NCBI GenBank assembly: GCA_021162125.1
Contig: JAGGZG010000168.1
Span: forward strand, 1 to 16,300
Reading direction: 5' to 3'
Length of the DNA stretch: 16,300 bases
DNA from: Anaerolineae bacterium
GTDB taxonomy: Bacteria; Chloroflexota; Anaerolineae; JACIWR01
Below the pieces are notes generated by a model. It saw nothing but the letters and a program-made list of their open reading frames with translations. It made no database searches and was not told where the DNA came from. Both the position numbers and the translations under genes were made by a program. Below are positions 6,379 through 14,322 of this stretch, piece by piece (the stretch's first letter is position 1; the number at the start of each line of letters is the position of its first letter).

Positions 6379-8912
6379 GACTGTACCTCCACCGGCGCGA
6401 GCAGCACCCGGTCCACCGTGATTGCCTCATCGGTGAAAGCGAACATCGGCCAGCGCTCCAACGTCTCGGGCGAGTACACCCCCACCTCCAGCAGGTAGAC
6501 TCCCGGCGGAGTGCCGGCGGGCACGGCCAAGCGGTGCACTTGGACGAAGACGTCACCCGGTTCCCAGCCCAGCGGGGCCACGTCCAGCCCGTCCCAGCCG
6601 GCGGTTACTCGTCCTTCTGCGTCCAGCAGGTGCACGAAGATGGCCGGCGGCTGCCTGATCTCGGTCAGCACACGCCAGAGGGTGATCATCTGGAACACGT
6701 CCCCGGCATTAACCGAGCCGCCTGGGCCCCGATAGCCCACCAGCACTGCACGATGTCCAAAATCCACCGGCAGGGTGAGCGGGGTCGCGTCGTGCAGGGG
6801 ATCGTCGGCGGGGAAGGCAGTAGCCAGGCTCCACCACGCGCGGGAGTGGGCCTGCACTTCGTCTGTCCATTCCTCCAGTGCCGTCGTATCCGGCAGGTGA
6901 ATCGCGCGATAACCGGCCCGTTCCTCTGTGACCTCTCCCTCCCGTGCCAGCGCTTCCTGCAGTTCCGAATCGAAAGGGGCTAGGTCAGAGGCGATCAGCC
7001 AGGCCGGGCCCTCACCGGGCCAGATCAGGCTGGTGGCCGGATTGAAGGCTTTGATGCGTACGTTCCGCCGCAGCAGCGCGGCCGCCGTCTCGGGGTCCAG
7101 GTCGCGCAGGTGGACGCCGCCCAGGCACACCGCGCCTAGATTCTCCTCCGGTGGAACCTCGTACACGAAGATCGAGTAGCCGATGCGGGCCACCGGCCGG
7201 CGCTGGCGGAACCACAGGAAAGTATCGTGGTCACGGAGAGCTACCCCCTGAAGGTTGGTCGCGCTGATGGCGTAGGTGCCCGGCGCGGGATGGTAGGGAT
7301 TGAAGGCGAAAGCCTCGGCGTCGCCCTGGTGCAGGGGATAGCCCGGCAGGGGCCGGTAAGGAATGGCGTAGTGCTCCGGGCGGGCGCTGCCGAACCAACT
7401 GAGGTACACCTGGGTGAGGCCCCGGGCCTCCACGTAGCGCCGCAGCCCCGGCAGATCCTGTCCCCAATCCAGATTGGAATCCACCAGCCAGCGGTAGCCG
7501 TTGGCCGGACCGCCGGCCAGCTCGTTGAAGTAAGCCAGGTAGTCTGGGTAGATCAGGAGCGCGCTGAGCAAATACCACACCGCCAACAGGCCACCTATTG
7601 CTCGCGTGAGAAAACCAGTTTCAGGTTTCAGGGTCCAGGTTTGAGATTCTGAACCTGAAACCCAAAACCTGGAACCTTGAACTCTAAATTCAGAACTCAT
7701 CACCCGCGCAGTGTACACGAATACGAAGGGTAGCACGGGCAGCAAGTGCCGGTAGCCGATATTCAGGCGGCTGAAAAGATTTACCCCGAAGAAGGCAATC
7801 ATCGGCAGGAGCAGAAAAAGGTCGCGGTTCCACGTCCGGTGTCTCACGGTGAGCACCAGGCTGACGAGGAGGAGCAGCAGCGTCGGCATGGGGGTCTTGA
7901 TCAGAAAGGCGACCGGGAAATAGTACCACCAGCCCGTCGTCGAGTAACGGCCCATGAGGAAGGCCGGATTGCCACCTTCGGTGCGGCGCAAGATGGCCTG
8001 CACCCCGCGCAGGTAAGACGGGGCGGGCAGTGATGGTCCACCCGTGCTCGGAGGGCCGATCTCGAAGCCGTACACGGCCCAGATGGTGAACGAAGCAAGA
8101 ACGAGGATAAGCGTTAGGGCGAGGAGCGGGCGCAGCGTCCTGCGGGTGATGGCCTGCCAGAGGACGAGGATGAGGAACAGTGGAACCAGCAACAGCGCGG
8201 AGAATTTCGCCGTCAGGGCCAGACCCAGGGCGATGCCGGCCAGTAGGCCCTCACTCCCTAACCCCCTCTCCCGTTCGCCCTTCCGCTTCGCTCCGGGCGA
8301 TAGGAGAGGGGGGACATTCTCCCTCCACTTACCTGAAGTCTCGCCGGGCTGCGAGCCCGGCCCACGTTGTAATACCCGCCACAGGGTGTAGGCGGCGAGG
8401 AAGGAGAAAACGGTCACGCCCATGTCGGTGGTCACCAGGCGGGCATGGGCCAGGATGTTGGGGTCGCAGGCGAGGAGGAAAAGGGCCAGCAGGCCGGCCC
8501 GCACGCCACCGAGTTCCCGCGCCCAGCGGTAGACTAATGCCCCCAGGAGCAGCGCCAGCCCGATCACCGGCAGGCGGGTCAGAAAGACGATGCAATCCAC
8601 GTCGGCGGCGTTGGCCCGCCACAGGAACTCGTCGGCGAACGCATACCACGCCCCGCTTTGCCACGAGGGATGATCCAGAGGCAGCTTGAGCTGCGGGCAC
8701 AAGAGGAGGGGCAGGGCACACAAGGCATTGACCAGCGGCGGATGTTCCACGCTCAGGCGCAGGCTGCCGGTGCGCAGATAGGCCAGCCCACGTGCGATGT
8801 GGTTCTGCTCGTCCATGGTCGGCGATTTCAGGCGGGCACTGCCCAGCGCCTGGACGAATATCAGGAGCAGCAAAGCGACGGCGATCACATTGGCAGCGGC
8901 TTTTCGAGACAC
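6363..8912 (-). CDS. Membrane glycosyltransferase (GT39/PMT-like) with C-terminal beta-rich domain and in-frame repeat insertions
   Basis: This 849-residue integral membrane protein probably transfers a sugar from a polyprenyl-phosphate donor on the outer face of the membrane; the acceptor is unknown. GT39-type signatures are TMDEQNH (32-38, catalytic-type Asp-Glu in the first loop) and EHPPL (56-60). About ten hydrophobic helices fill 8-460. YLAYFNELAGGP...DSNLDWGQDL (458-487) is a subfamily motif. An extracytoplasmic domain follows, ending in a beta-rich module (about 713-843, VDFG...LVGY...HLLDAEGRV) shared with the neighbouring glycosyltransferase. Residues 184-222 and 405-435 are palindromic-repeat insertions. 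The tail QSMSLR comes from another repeat element. The GTG start at 8912 follows GAGGAA. It lies 48 bases after the neighbour, probably in one operon. Confidence 0.88.
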   Translation of the reverse strand: MSRKAAANVIAVALLLLIFVQALGSARLKSPTMDEQNHIARGLAYLRTGSLRLSVEHPPLVNALCALPLLLCPQLKLPLDHPSWQSGAWYAFADEFLWRANAADVDCIVFLTRLPVIGLALLLGALVYRWARELGGVRAGLLALFLLACDPNILAHARLVTTDMGVTVFSFLAAYTLWRVLQRGPGSQPGETSGKWRENVPPLLSPGAKRKGERERGLGSEGLLAGIALGLALTAKFSALLLVPLFLILVLWQAITRRTLRPLLALTLILVLASFTIWAVYGFEIGPPSTGGPSLPAPSYLRGVQAILRRTEGGNPAFLMGRYSTTGWWYYFPVAFLIKTPMPTLLLLLVSLVLTVRHRTWNRDLFLLLPMIAFFGVNLFSRLNIGYRHLLPVLPFVFVYTARVMSSEFRVQGSRFWVSGSESQTWTLKPETGFLTRAIGGLLAVWYLLSALLIYPDYLAYFNELAGGPANGYRWLVDSNLDWGQDLPGLRRYVEARGLTQVYLSWFGSARPEHYAIPYRPLPGYPLHQGDAEAFAFNPYHPAPGTYAISATNLQGVALRDHDTFLWFRQRRPVARIGYSIFVYEVPPEENLGAVCLGGVHLRDLDPETAAALLRRNVRIKAFNPATSLIWPGEGPAWLIASDLAPFDSELQEALAREGEVTEERAGYRAIHLPDTTALEEWTDEVQAHSRAWWSLATAFPADDPLHDATPLTLPVDFGHRAVLVGYRGPGGSVNAGDVFQMITLWRVLTEIRQPPAIFVHLLDAEGRVTAGWDGLDVAPLGWEPGDVFVQVHRLAVPAGTPPGVYLLEVGVYSPETLERWPMFAFTDEAITVDRVLLAPVEVQSMSLR
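7608..7700. repeat. In-frame palindromic insertion 2 inside the glycosyltransferase
   Basis: GGTTTCAGG (7624-7632) pairs with CCTGAAACC (7654-7662), and CCAGGTTT (7635-7642) with AAACCTGG (7665-7672). Related aggtt/ccagg and gagttc units continue to about 7700. The stretch is AT-richer than the surrounding gene. It encodes about 31 polar residues (405-435) in a loop between two membrane helices. Confidence 0.7.
8247..8363. repeat. In-frame palindromic insertion 1 inside the glycosyltransferase
   Basis: CCCCCTCTCC (8262-8271) pairs with GGAGAGGGGG (8303-8312); inside it TCGCCC (8275-8280) pairs with GGGCGA (8295-8300). A second hairpin, GCCGGGCT/AGCCCGGC, follows at 8343-8361. Together they encode about 39 charged, Gly/Pro-rich residues (184-222) in a loop between membrane helices. 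The same loop in the neighbouring paralogue is roughly 24 residues shorter. Confidence 0.7.
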
Positions 8913-8960
8913 GATTTCCTCGAACCTGACTCCCGACGATGGGCGAACGATGGGTTTAAT

Positions 8961-11027
8961 CTACTCAGTGACCTCGACGGGAGCAAGCAGCAGATGGTCA
9001 GCCAGGATAGCACCGCTTTCTTGTATCTGGAGGCGTGGGCCGTCCGGCGGGACGTACCAGCCGAGTTCCGGGTAATACGTCCCCGCAGGGGGCAGGGTGA
9101 GCGGATGCCATTGTACCAGGATGTCGCCAGCCTGCCAGCGATCCGGTGGCGACCCCAGACCGTCGTAGCCGGCGGTCACGTTCTGCCCGGCGTCGAGCAG
9201 GTGCATGAAGGTGCGCAGCGGCGGGGTCGTTGGTTGGAGTGCCCGCCAGAAGGTGAGCAATCCGGCCTGCCCGCCGGAGGTAAGCTCTCCCACCCAGCGG
9301 TAGCCCAGGAATTCCACCACGCTGCCGAAATCCACCGCCGGCTGCAAGACCTGCTGGCTGGCGGGGTTGGCGGGGTCGGGCCCCACGGCGACGGAGGTCA
9401 GTGGTGGGGACTCCGCCTCACGGCGCAGCGTGACCAGGTCCAGGCGGTAGGCGACGAAAGAAGGTCGGTTGTCTGCGGTGATCGGCCCCTGGGCCAGGGT
9501 TGTCGCCCCCGCCAGCGCCCACTCCTGCAAGGCAGGCGCGAAGGGGGTGATGTCCAGCACGATCAGGCGGGCCACGTTTGTCCCGGCCGGCAGGATCAAC
9601 GTCTGGCGAACGTCGGCCCAACGCACCGCCAGGTCCCGCCGGCGCAGCGTGCACGCCTGCGTCCACGGATCTACGTCGTGCACCGAAAGCCCGGCCACGA
9701 TCACCGGGCTGGTGTCTTCGCTGGCATCCAGGTAGCGGAATGCCTCGGCCATGCTGCTCTGGAAAGTGAACCGCACGTTGGATTGCCGGGGCCAGCGCAC
9801 CAGGTAGTCCTGGTAAGTCCACCCGGCCTCGACGGCCAGCACGGCGACCAGCGCTGCCGCCAGATAGGGCCCGGCCCGGCCCGGCCAGTGCCGCTTTGCC
9901 CAGCGCCAGACCTGCTGGGCGGCCACGCCCACGAGGGCCAACGCGGCAGGCACTGCTCCCAGTGTGCGCGGCCAACTCGGTGCATCGGCAGTGACCAGGC
10001 TAGGCAGGAGTCCTGCCCCCAGCCATAGCAGTAGAAAGGCGTGGCGCGGCTCTCGCCAGCGCCACAGGGCCAGGGCGACGCCGAGGTAAAAGAGCAGCGC
10101 GCCCAGCGGCTCGACGAAAACCGGGCGGTTGGCCACGTTCACCTGCCAGTACTGCTCACCGCGTATCTGCCACATTCCCAGCAGGGCCAGGGCATTTTGC
10201 AGGATAAGGCGGGGGTTGCCCATCCGGAGCTGGCGCAGCGGCTCGTCTACCTGGGCGGTACGCACCTCTAACTCTGGATGGGCGGCGAGGTACAGAAACA
10301 AAGGGGCGGCGACTACCACGAGAATTACGAAAAACAGAGCGAGAGGCGGCCAACGTCCCCGCAGCCGATCACGGTGGAAGATAACCAGGTAGACGGCAAA
10401 TGCCCCGAAGAACAGGGGCAGCGCCCGGCTGGCCATGTAGGTGTACAGGCTCAGCCCGGCCAGCGCTCCACCACCAGCAAACCAGGTCCGGGAGGTTCTG
10501 GGGGTGGGGGCGTCGAGCCCGCGCCAGAAGCAGTAGGCAGCCGCGCACCACAGCACGAGCAGCATGTTCAGCCGCAGGCCCAGCCGGTTGAAGAACAGCG
10601 ACCAGACGAGAACTGCCATCCCGCCGGCCATGACCAGGGCCACTAATCGGCCCAATAAACGGCGCGTAAATGCGTAGGCGGCGGAGATGCCCAGCAGGCC
10701 AAACATCGGGGCCCAGAAACGTACCCCTAGCCAGTTGGGACCAAACAGGGCCAGCGCCGCAGCCATAAAATACGAGAACAGCGGTTCGTGGCCGAAACTG
10801 CCCCGCTCCGCAAAGTACAGCCCTACGTGACCATGGAGCACCTCGTCGGCGATGCGCCAACTGATGACCTCATCGTGCTCCAGGCCACGGGGCACATCGC
10901 CCAGGGCCCACAGGCGAAAGAATGCTGCCAACAGCAGGATGGCAACAATGGCCGCCCACTCCCAGGCCGGGGTGTGCTCGCGTGTGCGCTCAGTAGGCTC
11001 GTCGAGTGGCATGTTCTGTGGTTGCAT
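8961..11027 (-). CDS. Membrane glycosyltransferase (GT39/PMT-like) with C-terminal beta-rich domain
   Basis: This 688-residue integral membrane protein is of the PMT/ArnT-like superfamily, which uses lipid-linked sugars outside the membrane. After a short cytoplasmic tail and a first helix, LEHDEVISW (DE at 52-53) and GHEPLFSYF (about 79-87) give the expected first-loop signature. About ten hydrophobic helices follow to about residue 410, then an extracytoplasmic region. The C-terminal module (about 561-688, VDFGSVVEFLGYRW...FMHLLDAGQNVTAGYDG...LLLAPVEV) is homologous to the end of the next gene. I chose ATG at 11027 (GAGGAA just upstream; ATG at 11012 also possible), because the longer reading frame to 11150 runs through the promoter at 11077-11105. 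It is probably the first gene of a two-gene operon; the target glycan is unknown. Confidence 0.87.
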   Translation of the reverse strand: MQPQNMPLDEPTERTREHTPAWEWAAIVAILLLAAFFRLWALGDVPRGLEHDEVISWRIADEVLHGHVGLYFAERGSFGHEPLFSYFMAAALALFGPNWLGVRFWAPMFGLLGISAAYAFTRRLLGRLVALVMAGGMAVLVWSLFFNRLGLRLNMLLVLWCAAAYCFWRGLDAPTPRTSRTWFAGGGALAGLSLYTYMASRALPLFFGAFAVYLVIFHRDRLRGRWPPLALFFVILVVVAAPLFLYLAAHPELEVRTAQVDEPLRQLRMGNPRLILQNALALLGMWQIRGEQYWQVNVANRPVFVEPLGALLFYLGVALALWRWREPRHAFLLLWLGAGLLPSLVTADAPSWPRTLGAVPAALALVGVAAQQVWRWAKRHWPGRAGPYLAAALVAVLAVEAGWTYQDYLVRWPRQSNVRFTFQSSMAEAFRYLDASEDTSPVIVAGLSVHDVDPWTQACTLRRRDLAVRWADVRQTLILPAGTNVARLIVLDITPFAPALQEWALAGATTLAQGPITADNRPSFVAYRLDLVTLRREAESPPLTSVAVGPDPANPASQQVLQPAVDFGSVVEFLGYRWVGELTSGGQAGLLTFWRALQPTTPPLRTFMHLLDAGQNVTAGYDGLGSPPDRWQAGDILVQWHPLTLPPAGTYYPELGWYVPPDGPRLQIQESGAILADHLLLAPVEVTE

Positions 11028-11076
11028 TTCCTCAACCAAACAATGGCAATTTTCGAGGGGGATGGAATCGGTGGGT

Positions 11077-11105
11077 ATTATATCACACAACGGGGACGGC
11101 GACAA
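11077..11105 (-). promoter_or_regulatory. Consensus promoter of the glycosyltransferase operon
   Basis: On the minus strand TTGTCG (11105-11100), a 17-base spacer and a perfect TATAAT (11082-11077) are visible, preceded by GTGTGA as in the promoter at 6166-6194. Transcription should start near 11070, about 43 bases before ATG 11027, which decides that gene's start. Confidence 0.75.
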
Positions 11106-11150
11106 CAGACTCATCGGGGGAGAAGAGGAGAAACCACACTGAAGAAGCAA

Positions 11151-11178
11151 GGGGCTACCAGGCGATCCTGGTAGCCCC
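11151..11178 (-). terminator. Terminator of the DUF5666-like gene
   Basis: GGGGCTACCAGG (11151-11162) pairs perfectly with CCTGGTAGCCCC (11167-11178) around a 4-base loop. On the minus strand a T-rich stretch (TTGCTTCTTC) follows. It lies 27 bases after the stop at 11205 and just before the glycosyltransferase promoter. Confidence 0.8.
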
Positions 11179-11204
11179 TCGTCGTAGCGGGAGCACAGTG
11201 AGAG

Positions 11205-12026
11205 CTAATGGTGCTTTCCGGGCCGATTGGTGCCCTGGTGTTCGGGCCTGCCCCTGTCCCGTCCGGCCTGCCCGGGAGGGGTCTGGTTCTGGCCTGCCCC
11301 ATCCTTTTTCGCCTGACCAGGAGGGGTCTCGGTCTGTCCGAAAGCGTTGCGGTTGCGCTCTTGCACGGTATATACCTTGGCATGATCGGGCGGCTTGCGT
11401 CCCTCTTTCCACTGTGAACTCTTACCGGACATGATGATCCCTAGACTGTAGCTACCGGGATGGAAGCCGTACTCGTGGAAGAAATAACCAGGTCCTTCAC
11501 CGCTTTCTTTCATGGCCAGAATATCCTCGACGGTGAATCCTTCCTCGCCTAGTAAGTCGGCCAGGAAATAGGCTCGCGCCAGGAGGCCAAAGCCCACCCC
11601 GCTGTCGTAGTAGGCCATTATCTCGTCGTAATCTACGCCGAAATATTCGGCCAACCGCGCAGCCACGGGGTACAGCCAGCCCTCGCTCGTTTCGTCGTCC
11701 TCGTCATCCACCGTGATGCCCGTGACGCAGGAAGTGCCATCCTCCTGCTGCGTTACTGTCACCGTGACCGTCCATCCCACTTCCAGGTCGGCGGGGGTCA
11801 GAACCTCGCCCTCAACGACGATGGAAATATCCGCCGGGATGAACACGTCGCTGGTGTTGCCCTGCTCGTCCAGAATGGTGAGCGTGTATCCGCCCTCGGC
11901 GGGGGTAATGGCCGTGATCTCGCCTGTGAGCTGGACCTGTGCTTCCTGGGCCTGGGCTGCCCCACCCAGGCCGGCGAGCATGGCAATGGCAATCAATGCA
12001 CTGACTAACAGTTTCGTTCGCTTCAT
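11205..12026 (-). CDS. Secreted DUF5666-like protein with low-complexity tail
   Basis: This 273-residue exported protein has a Sec signal peptide: MKRTK, a hydrophobic core, and a probable cut after AQA near residue 26. Residues about 30-105 form a small beta domain (VQLTGEITAITPAEGGYTLTI...IVVEGEVLTPADLEVGWTVTVT) resembling DUF5666/OB-like repeats. Residues 115-180 are helical (AARLAEYFGVDYDEIMAYYDSG...EEGFTVEDILAMKESG), a segment type I associate with Chloroflexota secreted proteins. The tail (230-273) is a hydrophilic Gly/Pro/Gln repeat with two TPPGQA units. Function unknown. ATG 12026 has AAAGGAGG 7-8 bases upstream. A weak -10 (TATACT, 12105-12100) lies upstream and a strong terminator downstream, so it is probably monocistronic. 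Confidence 0.75.
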   Translation of the reverse strand: MKRTKLLVSALIAIAMLAGLGGAAQAQEAQVQLTGEITAITPAEGGYTLTILDEQGNTSDVFIPADISIVVEGEVLTPADLEVGWTVTVTVTQQEDGTSCVTGITVDDEDDETSEGWLYPVAARLAEYFGVDYDEIMAYYDSGVGFGLLARAYFLADLLGEEGFTVEDILAMKESGEGPGYFFHEYGFHPGSYSLGIIMSGKSSQWKEGRKPPDHAKVYTVQERNRNAFGQTETPPGQAKKDGAGQNQTPPGQAGRDRGRPEHQGTNRPGKHH

Positions 12027-12152
12027 GGTGTCCCTCCTTTGATAAAAAGACGAATTTGTTTTTGATGTGGAAGTGGAGTGGGGTTGTGTCGCCTCACCCA
12101 GTATACCGCTGGAGTCTCGCCAAAGATACGCTCACCCGCATGATTAGTACCA

Positions 12153-12243
12153 AAGTACTTGCACCACCGCCGTGAACAGGCGGTGCTGGGTAACTTTCTA
12201 TGTTGAAGGACCTATCCCGCACCGGCTCTTCAGGCCGGTGCGG
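12153..12243. other. Two strong hairpins between divergent genes
   Basis: CACCGCC/GGCGGTG (12165-12185) is enclosed by AAAGT...ACTTT. CCGCACCGGC/GCCGGTGCGG (12217-12243, 10 bp perfect stem, 7-base loop) follows. They lie upstream of the PiT promoter, so they are not part of that transcript. No T-run follows on either strand. They may be a palindromic repeat, a small RNA or a protein-binding site. Confidence 0.5.
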
Positions 12244-12274
12244 TCTTGGCTCAATCGAGATGAAACACACCCGT

Positions 12275-12302
12275 TTGACTTGCATGTGGAAATCAGTATA
12301 AT
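12275..12302 (+). promoter_or_regulatory. Consensus promoter of the phosphate-transport operon
   Basis: TTGACT (12275-12280), a 16-base spacer and a perfect TATAAT (12297-12302) are visible. Transcription should start near 12309, giving a leader of about 70 nt before the TTG start at 12381. I see no clear Pho box. Confidence 0.8.
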
Positions 12303-12380
12303 CTGGTCACTGGCAAGTCCGAAAGGGGGTACCGGTTACCTCCCCACTTTGGGATGCCAAGACGAATAGTGAGGTGAGTT

Positions 12381-13376
12381 TTGGACCCGTCGTTACTGAT
12401 CACAATTCTGATGATCATAGCCCTAACTTTCAGTTTTTTCAACGGGTTTAACGACTCGAGTAGCGTAGTGGCCACGATTATCTCTTCGCGAGCCATGCGC
12501 CCTCGCTCGGCGTTGTTACTCAGCGCCATAGCAAACTTCTGCGGGCCGTTTCTCTTTGGCGTGGCAGTGGCGACGACCATCGGCCACGAGGTCATTACCG
12601 AGCAGGCAGTGACCATGGCTGTGATCCTGCCTGCCTTGTGCAGTGCTATCGTGTGGAACGTCGTCACCTGGCTGCTGGGCATCCCGTCCAGCTCGTCGCA
12701 CGCACTCCTCGGAGGGATGGTGGGCGCAGCCGTGGCAGACATTGGCTTCGGGGCGATTCTGGTACCCGGTTTGTTGAAAATAGTGGCTGCATTGTTCATC
12801 TCCCCGATTCTGGGTCTGATGGCCGGCTATTTGATGATGAAGTTGGTGCTGTTCCTGGCGCGTGGGGCCTCACCCCGGATCAACCAGTGGTTCAAGCGGG
12901 CTCAGGCGCTCACGTCGCTGGCCCTGGCCCTCAGCCACGGTTCTAACGACGCGCAGAAGACGATGGGCATCATCACCATGGCCCTGGTAGCGACGGGATA
13001 TTTATCCACTTTCACGGTGCCGTGGTGGGTAATAATCGTGTGTGCTGGGGCGATCTCCCTGGGCACGATGCTGGGTGGATGGCGGATCATCCGCACCCTG
13101 GGGGGTAAGTTTTACAAAATCCGCCCGGTACACGGCTTCACAGCCCAGATCACCGCCGCGACCGTCATTCTGGGAGCCGGGCTTCTGGGCGGTCCGGTGA
13201 GCACTACCCAGGTGGTGAGTTCGGCCATCATGGGTGTGGGGGCGGCAGAGCGTCTCTCTAAGGTACGCTGGCAGGTGGCGAGGGACATCGCCCTGGCCTG
13301 GATATTGACTATACCGGCCACGGCACTGATGGCTGCATTGTTGCACTGGGCAATCGTCCGTCTGTGGCACATTTAG
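12381..13376 (+). CDS. pit: PiT-family inorganic phosphate transporter
   Basis: This 331-residue inner-membrane transporter of the PiT/PHO4 (PF01384) family imports phosphate, usually as a metal-phosphate complex driven by protons or sodium. Two inverted halves are visible. FFNGFNDSSSVVAT (19-32) pairs with SHGSNDAQKTMG (185-196). IPSSSSHALLGG (101-112) pairs with GGPVSTTQVVSSAIMG (270-285). These carry the conserved Asn-Asp and Ser/Thr-rich signatures. Around ten hydrophobic helices are present, and the length suits the short bacterial form without a large central loop. The start is TTG at 12381, preceded by GAGGTGA; the next ATG (12411) would cut into the first helix. It is followed after 15 bases by the DUF47 gene, its usual partner. 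Confidence 0.93.
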   Translation: MDPSLLITILMIIALTFSFFNGFNDSSSVVATIISSRAMRPRSALLLSAIANFCGPFLFGVAVATTIGHEVITEQAVTMAVILPALCSAIVWNVVTWLLGIPSSSSHALLGGMVGAAVADIGFGAILVPGLLKIVAALFISPILGLMAGYLMMKLVLFLARGASPRINQWFKRAQALTSLALALSHGSNDAQKTMGIITMALVATGYLSTFTVPWWVIIVCAGAISLGTMLGGWRIIRTLGGKFYKIRPVHGFTAQITAATVILGAGLLGGPVSTTQVVSSAIMGVGAAERLSKVRWQVARDIALAWILTIPATALMAALLHWAIVRLWHI

Positions 13377-13391
13377 GAGAGTGAGTGAGGT

Positions 13392-14018
13392 ATGGGTCTA
13401 CGAGATTTCTTCAAACCCCGTCAGGACAAGTTTATACGGCTGCTCATCGAACAAGCAGCCAAGACCCTGGAGGGCATGGAGGCTCTAGAGGAGTTCATGA
13501 AAGATCCCTCTCGGGAGACGGCCAAGCGGGTGCGCAAGGCCGAGAAGGAGGCGGACGAGCTGCGCCGCATCCTGATTGACGAGCTTAACCGCACGTTTGT
13601 TACTCCCATAGACCGCGAGGACATCTTCGCCCTGTCGCGGGCCATTGACGACGTCCTGGATTACGCGGATACCACTGTGGATGAGATGACGATCCTGGAC
13701 GTGCAACCCACTCCTTACTTGCGACGCATGGTGTCACTGTTGGAGGATGCGGCGACCGAGCTCCACCTGGCCATGCTGCGGCTGCAAGGGCACCCTGGAG
13801 TAGCCAGCGAGCATGCCATGCGGGCCAAGGCCCTGGAGAACCGAGTGGAGACCGTCTACCGCGAGGCTCTGGCCGACTTGTTCAACGGACCGGAGGACGT
13901 CCATCACGTGGTGCAAATGCTCAAGCTGCGGGAGATATACCGCCACCTGAGCAATTGCGCCGACCGGGGTGACGAGGCGGCCAATATCATCTCCGACATC
14001 GTGGTGAAGATGACGTAA
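13392..14018 (+). CDS. DUF47/PhoU-like phosphate-transport regulator
   Basis: This 208-residue all-helical cytoplasmic protein of the DUF47 (PF01865, PhoU-divergent) family begins MGLRDFFKPRQDKFIRLL. It contains the hallmark FVTPIDREDIFALSRAIDDVLDYAD in the middle (about 69-93). Acidic clusters on its helices probably bind metals, as in PhoU. Such proteins are almost always encoded beside PiT transporters and are thought to control their activity in response to phosphate. Here it follows pit by 15 bases in the same operon. AGGAGAG lies about 12 bases before ATG 13392, and GAGG lies closer. The operon ends at the hairpin at 14093-14140. Confidence 0.92.
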   Translation: MGLRDFFKPRQDKFIRLLIEQAAKTLEGMEALEEFMKDPSRETAKRVRKAEKEADELRRILIDELNRTFVTPIDREDIFALSRAIDDVLDYADTTVDEMTILDVQPTPYLRRMVSLLEDAATELHLAMLRLQGHPGVASEHAMRAKALENRVETVYREALADLFNGPEDVHHVVQMLKLREIYRHLSNCADRGDEAANIISDIVVKMT

Positions 14019-14092
14019 GGGGATGTCATAGTCATAGCGGTTAGTTGTTACCACCGAAATCGTGGAACAAAGGCGACTCGTGGGTAATGATT

Positions 14093-14140
14093 AAAGGTCT
14101 CCTGCCCGAGATGAAAGAGCGCTCGGTCAGGAGACCTTTT
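14093..14140 (+). terminator. Terminator of the pit-DUF47 operon
   Basis: AAAGGTCTCCTG (14093-14104) pairs perfectly with CAGGAGACCTTT (14128-14139). Inside it CCGAG (14106-14110) pairs with CTCGG (14122-14126). A TTTT run closes the 3' arm. A small hairpin, TTGTT-CCAC/GTGG-AACAA, precedes it at 14045-14070. The 14019-14373 gap otherwise holds only the recombinase-linked repeats described separately. Confidence 0.85.
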
Positions 14141-14206
14141 AGCGAACGGTATAGAATTGCCCTACAAGATTTGCGTTATGCGCGAGAATTTTTCGGACGC
14201 AGATAT

Positions 14207-14226
14207 GTCCCGGTAACAATCGACAA
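14207..14226. repeat. Left inverted repeat of the recombinase module
   Basis: GGTAACAATCGACAA (14212-14226) is the exact reverse complement of 16094-16108. The match extends through GTCC to 14207 with one mismatch (19 of 20). A direct 10 bp match, GGACGCAGAT, also occurs beside each copy (14195-14204 and 16110-16119). These may be element ends or recombination sites. Confidence 0.6.
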
Positions 14227-14322
14227 AACCGCACCATTGATCCTTGAAAACCGAATAGCACTTCCCGAACGGCGTGCAGGGCGGCCACGTAAAGCGAGCT
14301 AGTAGTTGATTGCGCTGGCTTC

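Noticed and set aside
8658..10028. A 456-codon plus-strand reading frame
   Set aside because: It is antisense to the two glycosyltransferase genes; its composition (His/Gln/Gly/Arg-rich) is typical of a GC-rich shadow frame.
11027..11150. N-terminal extension of the glycosyltransferase to 11150
   Set aside because: It would start upstream of the consensus promoter (11077-11105), and the added residues look non-coding.
14045..14302. An 85-codon reading frame between the DUF47 gene and the recombinase module
   Set aside because: It runs straight through the terminator hairpin (14093-14140) and the left inverted repeat, has no good ribosome-binding site and matches no family I know.
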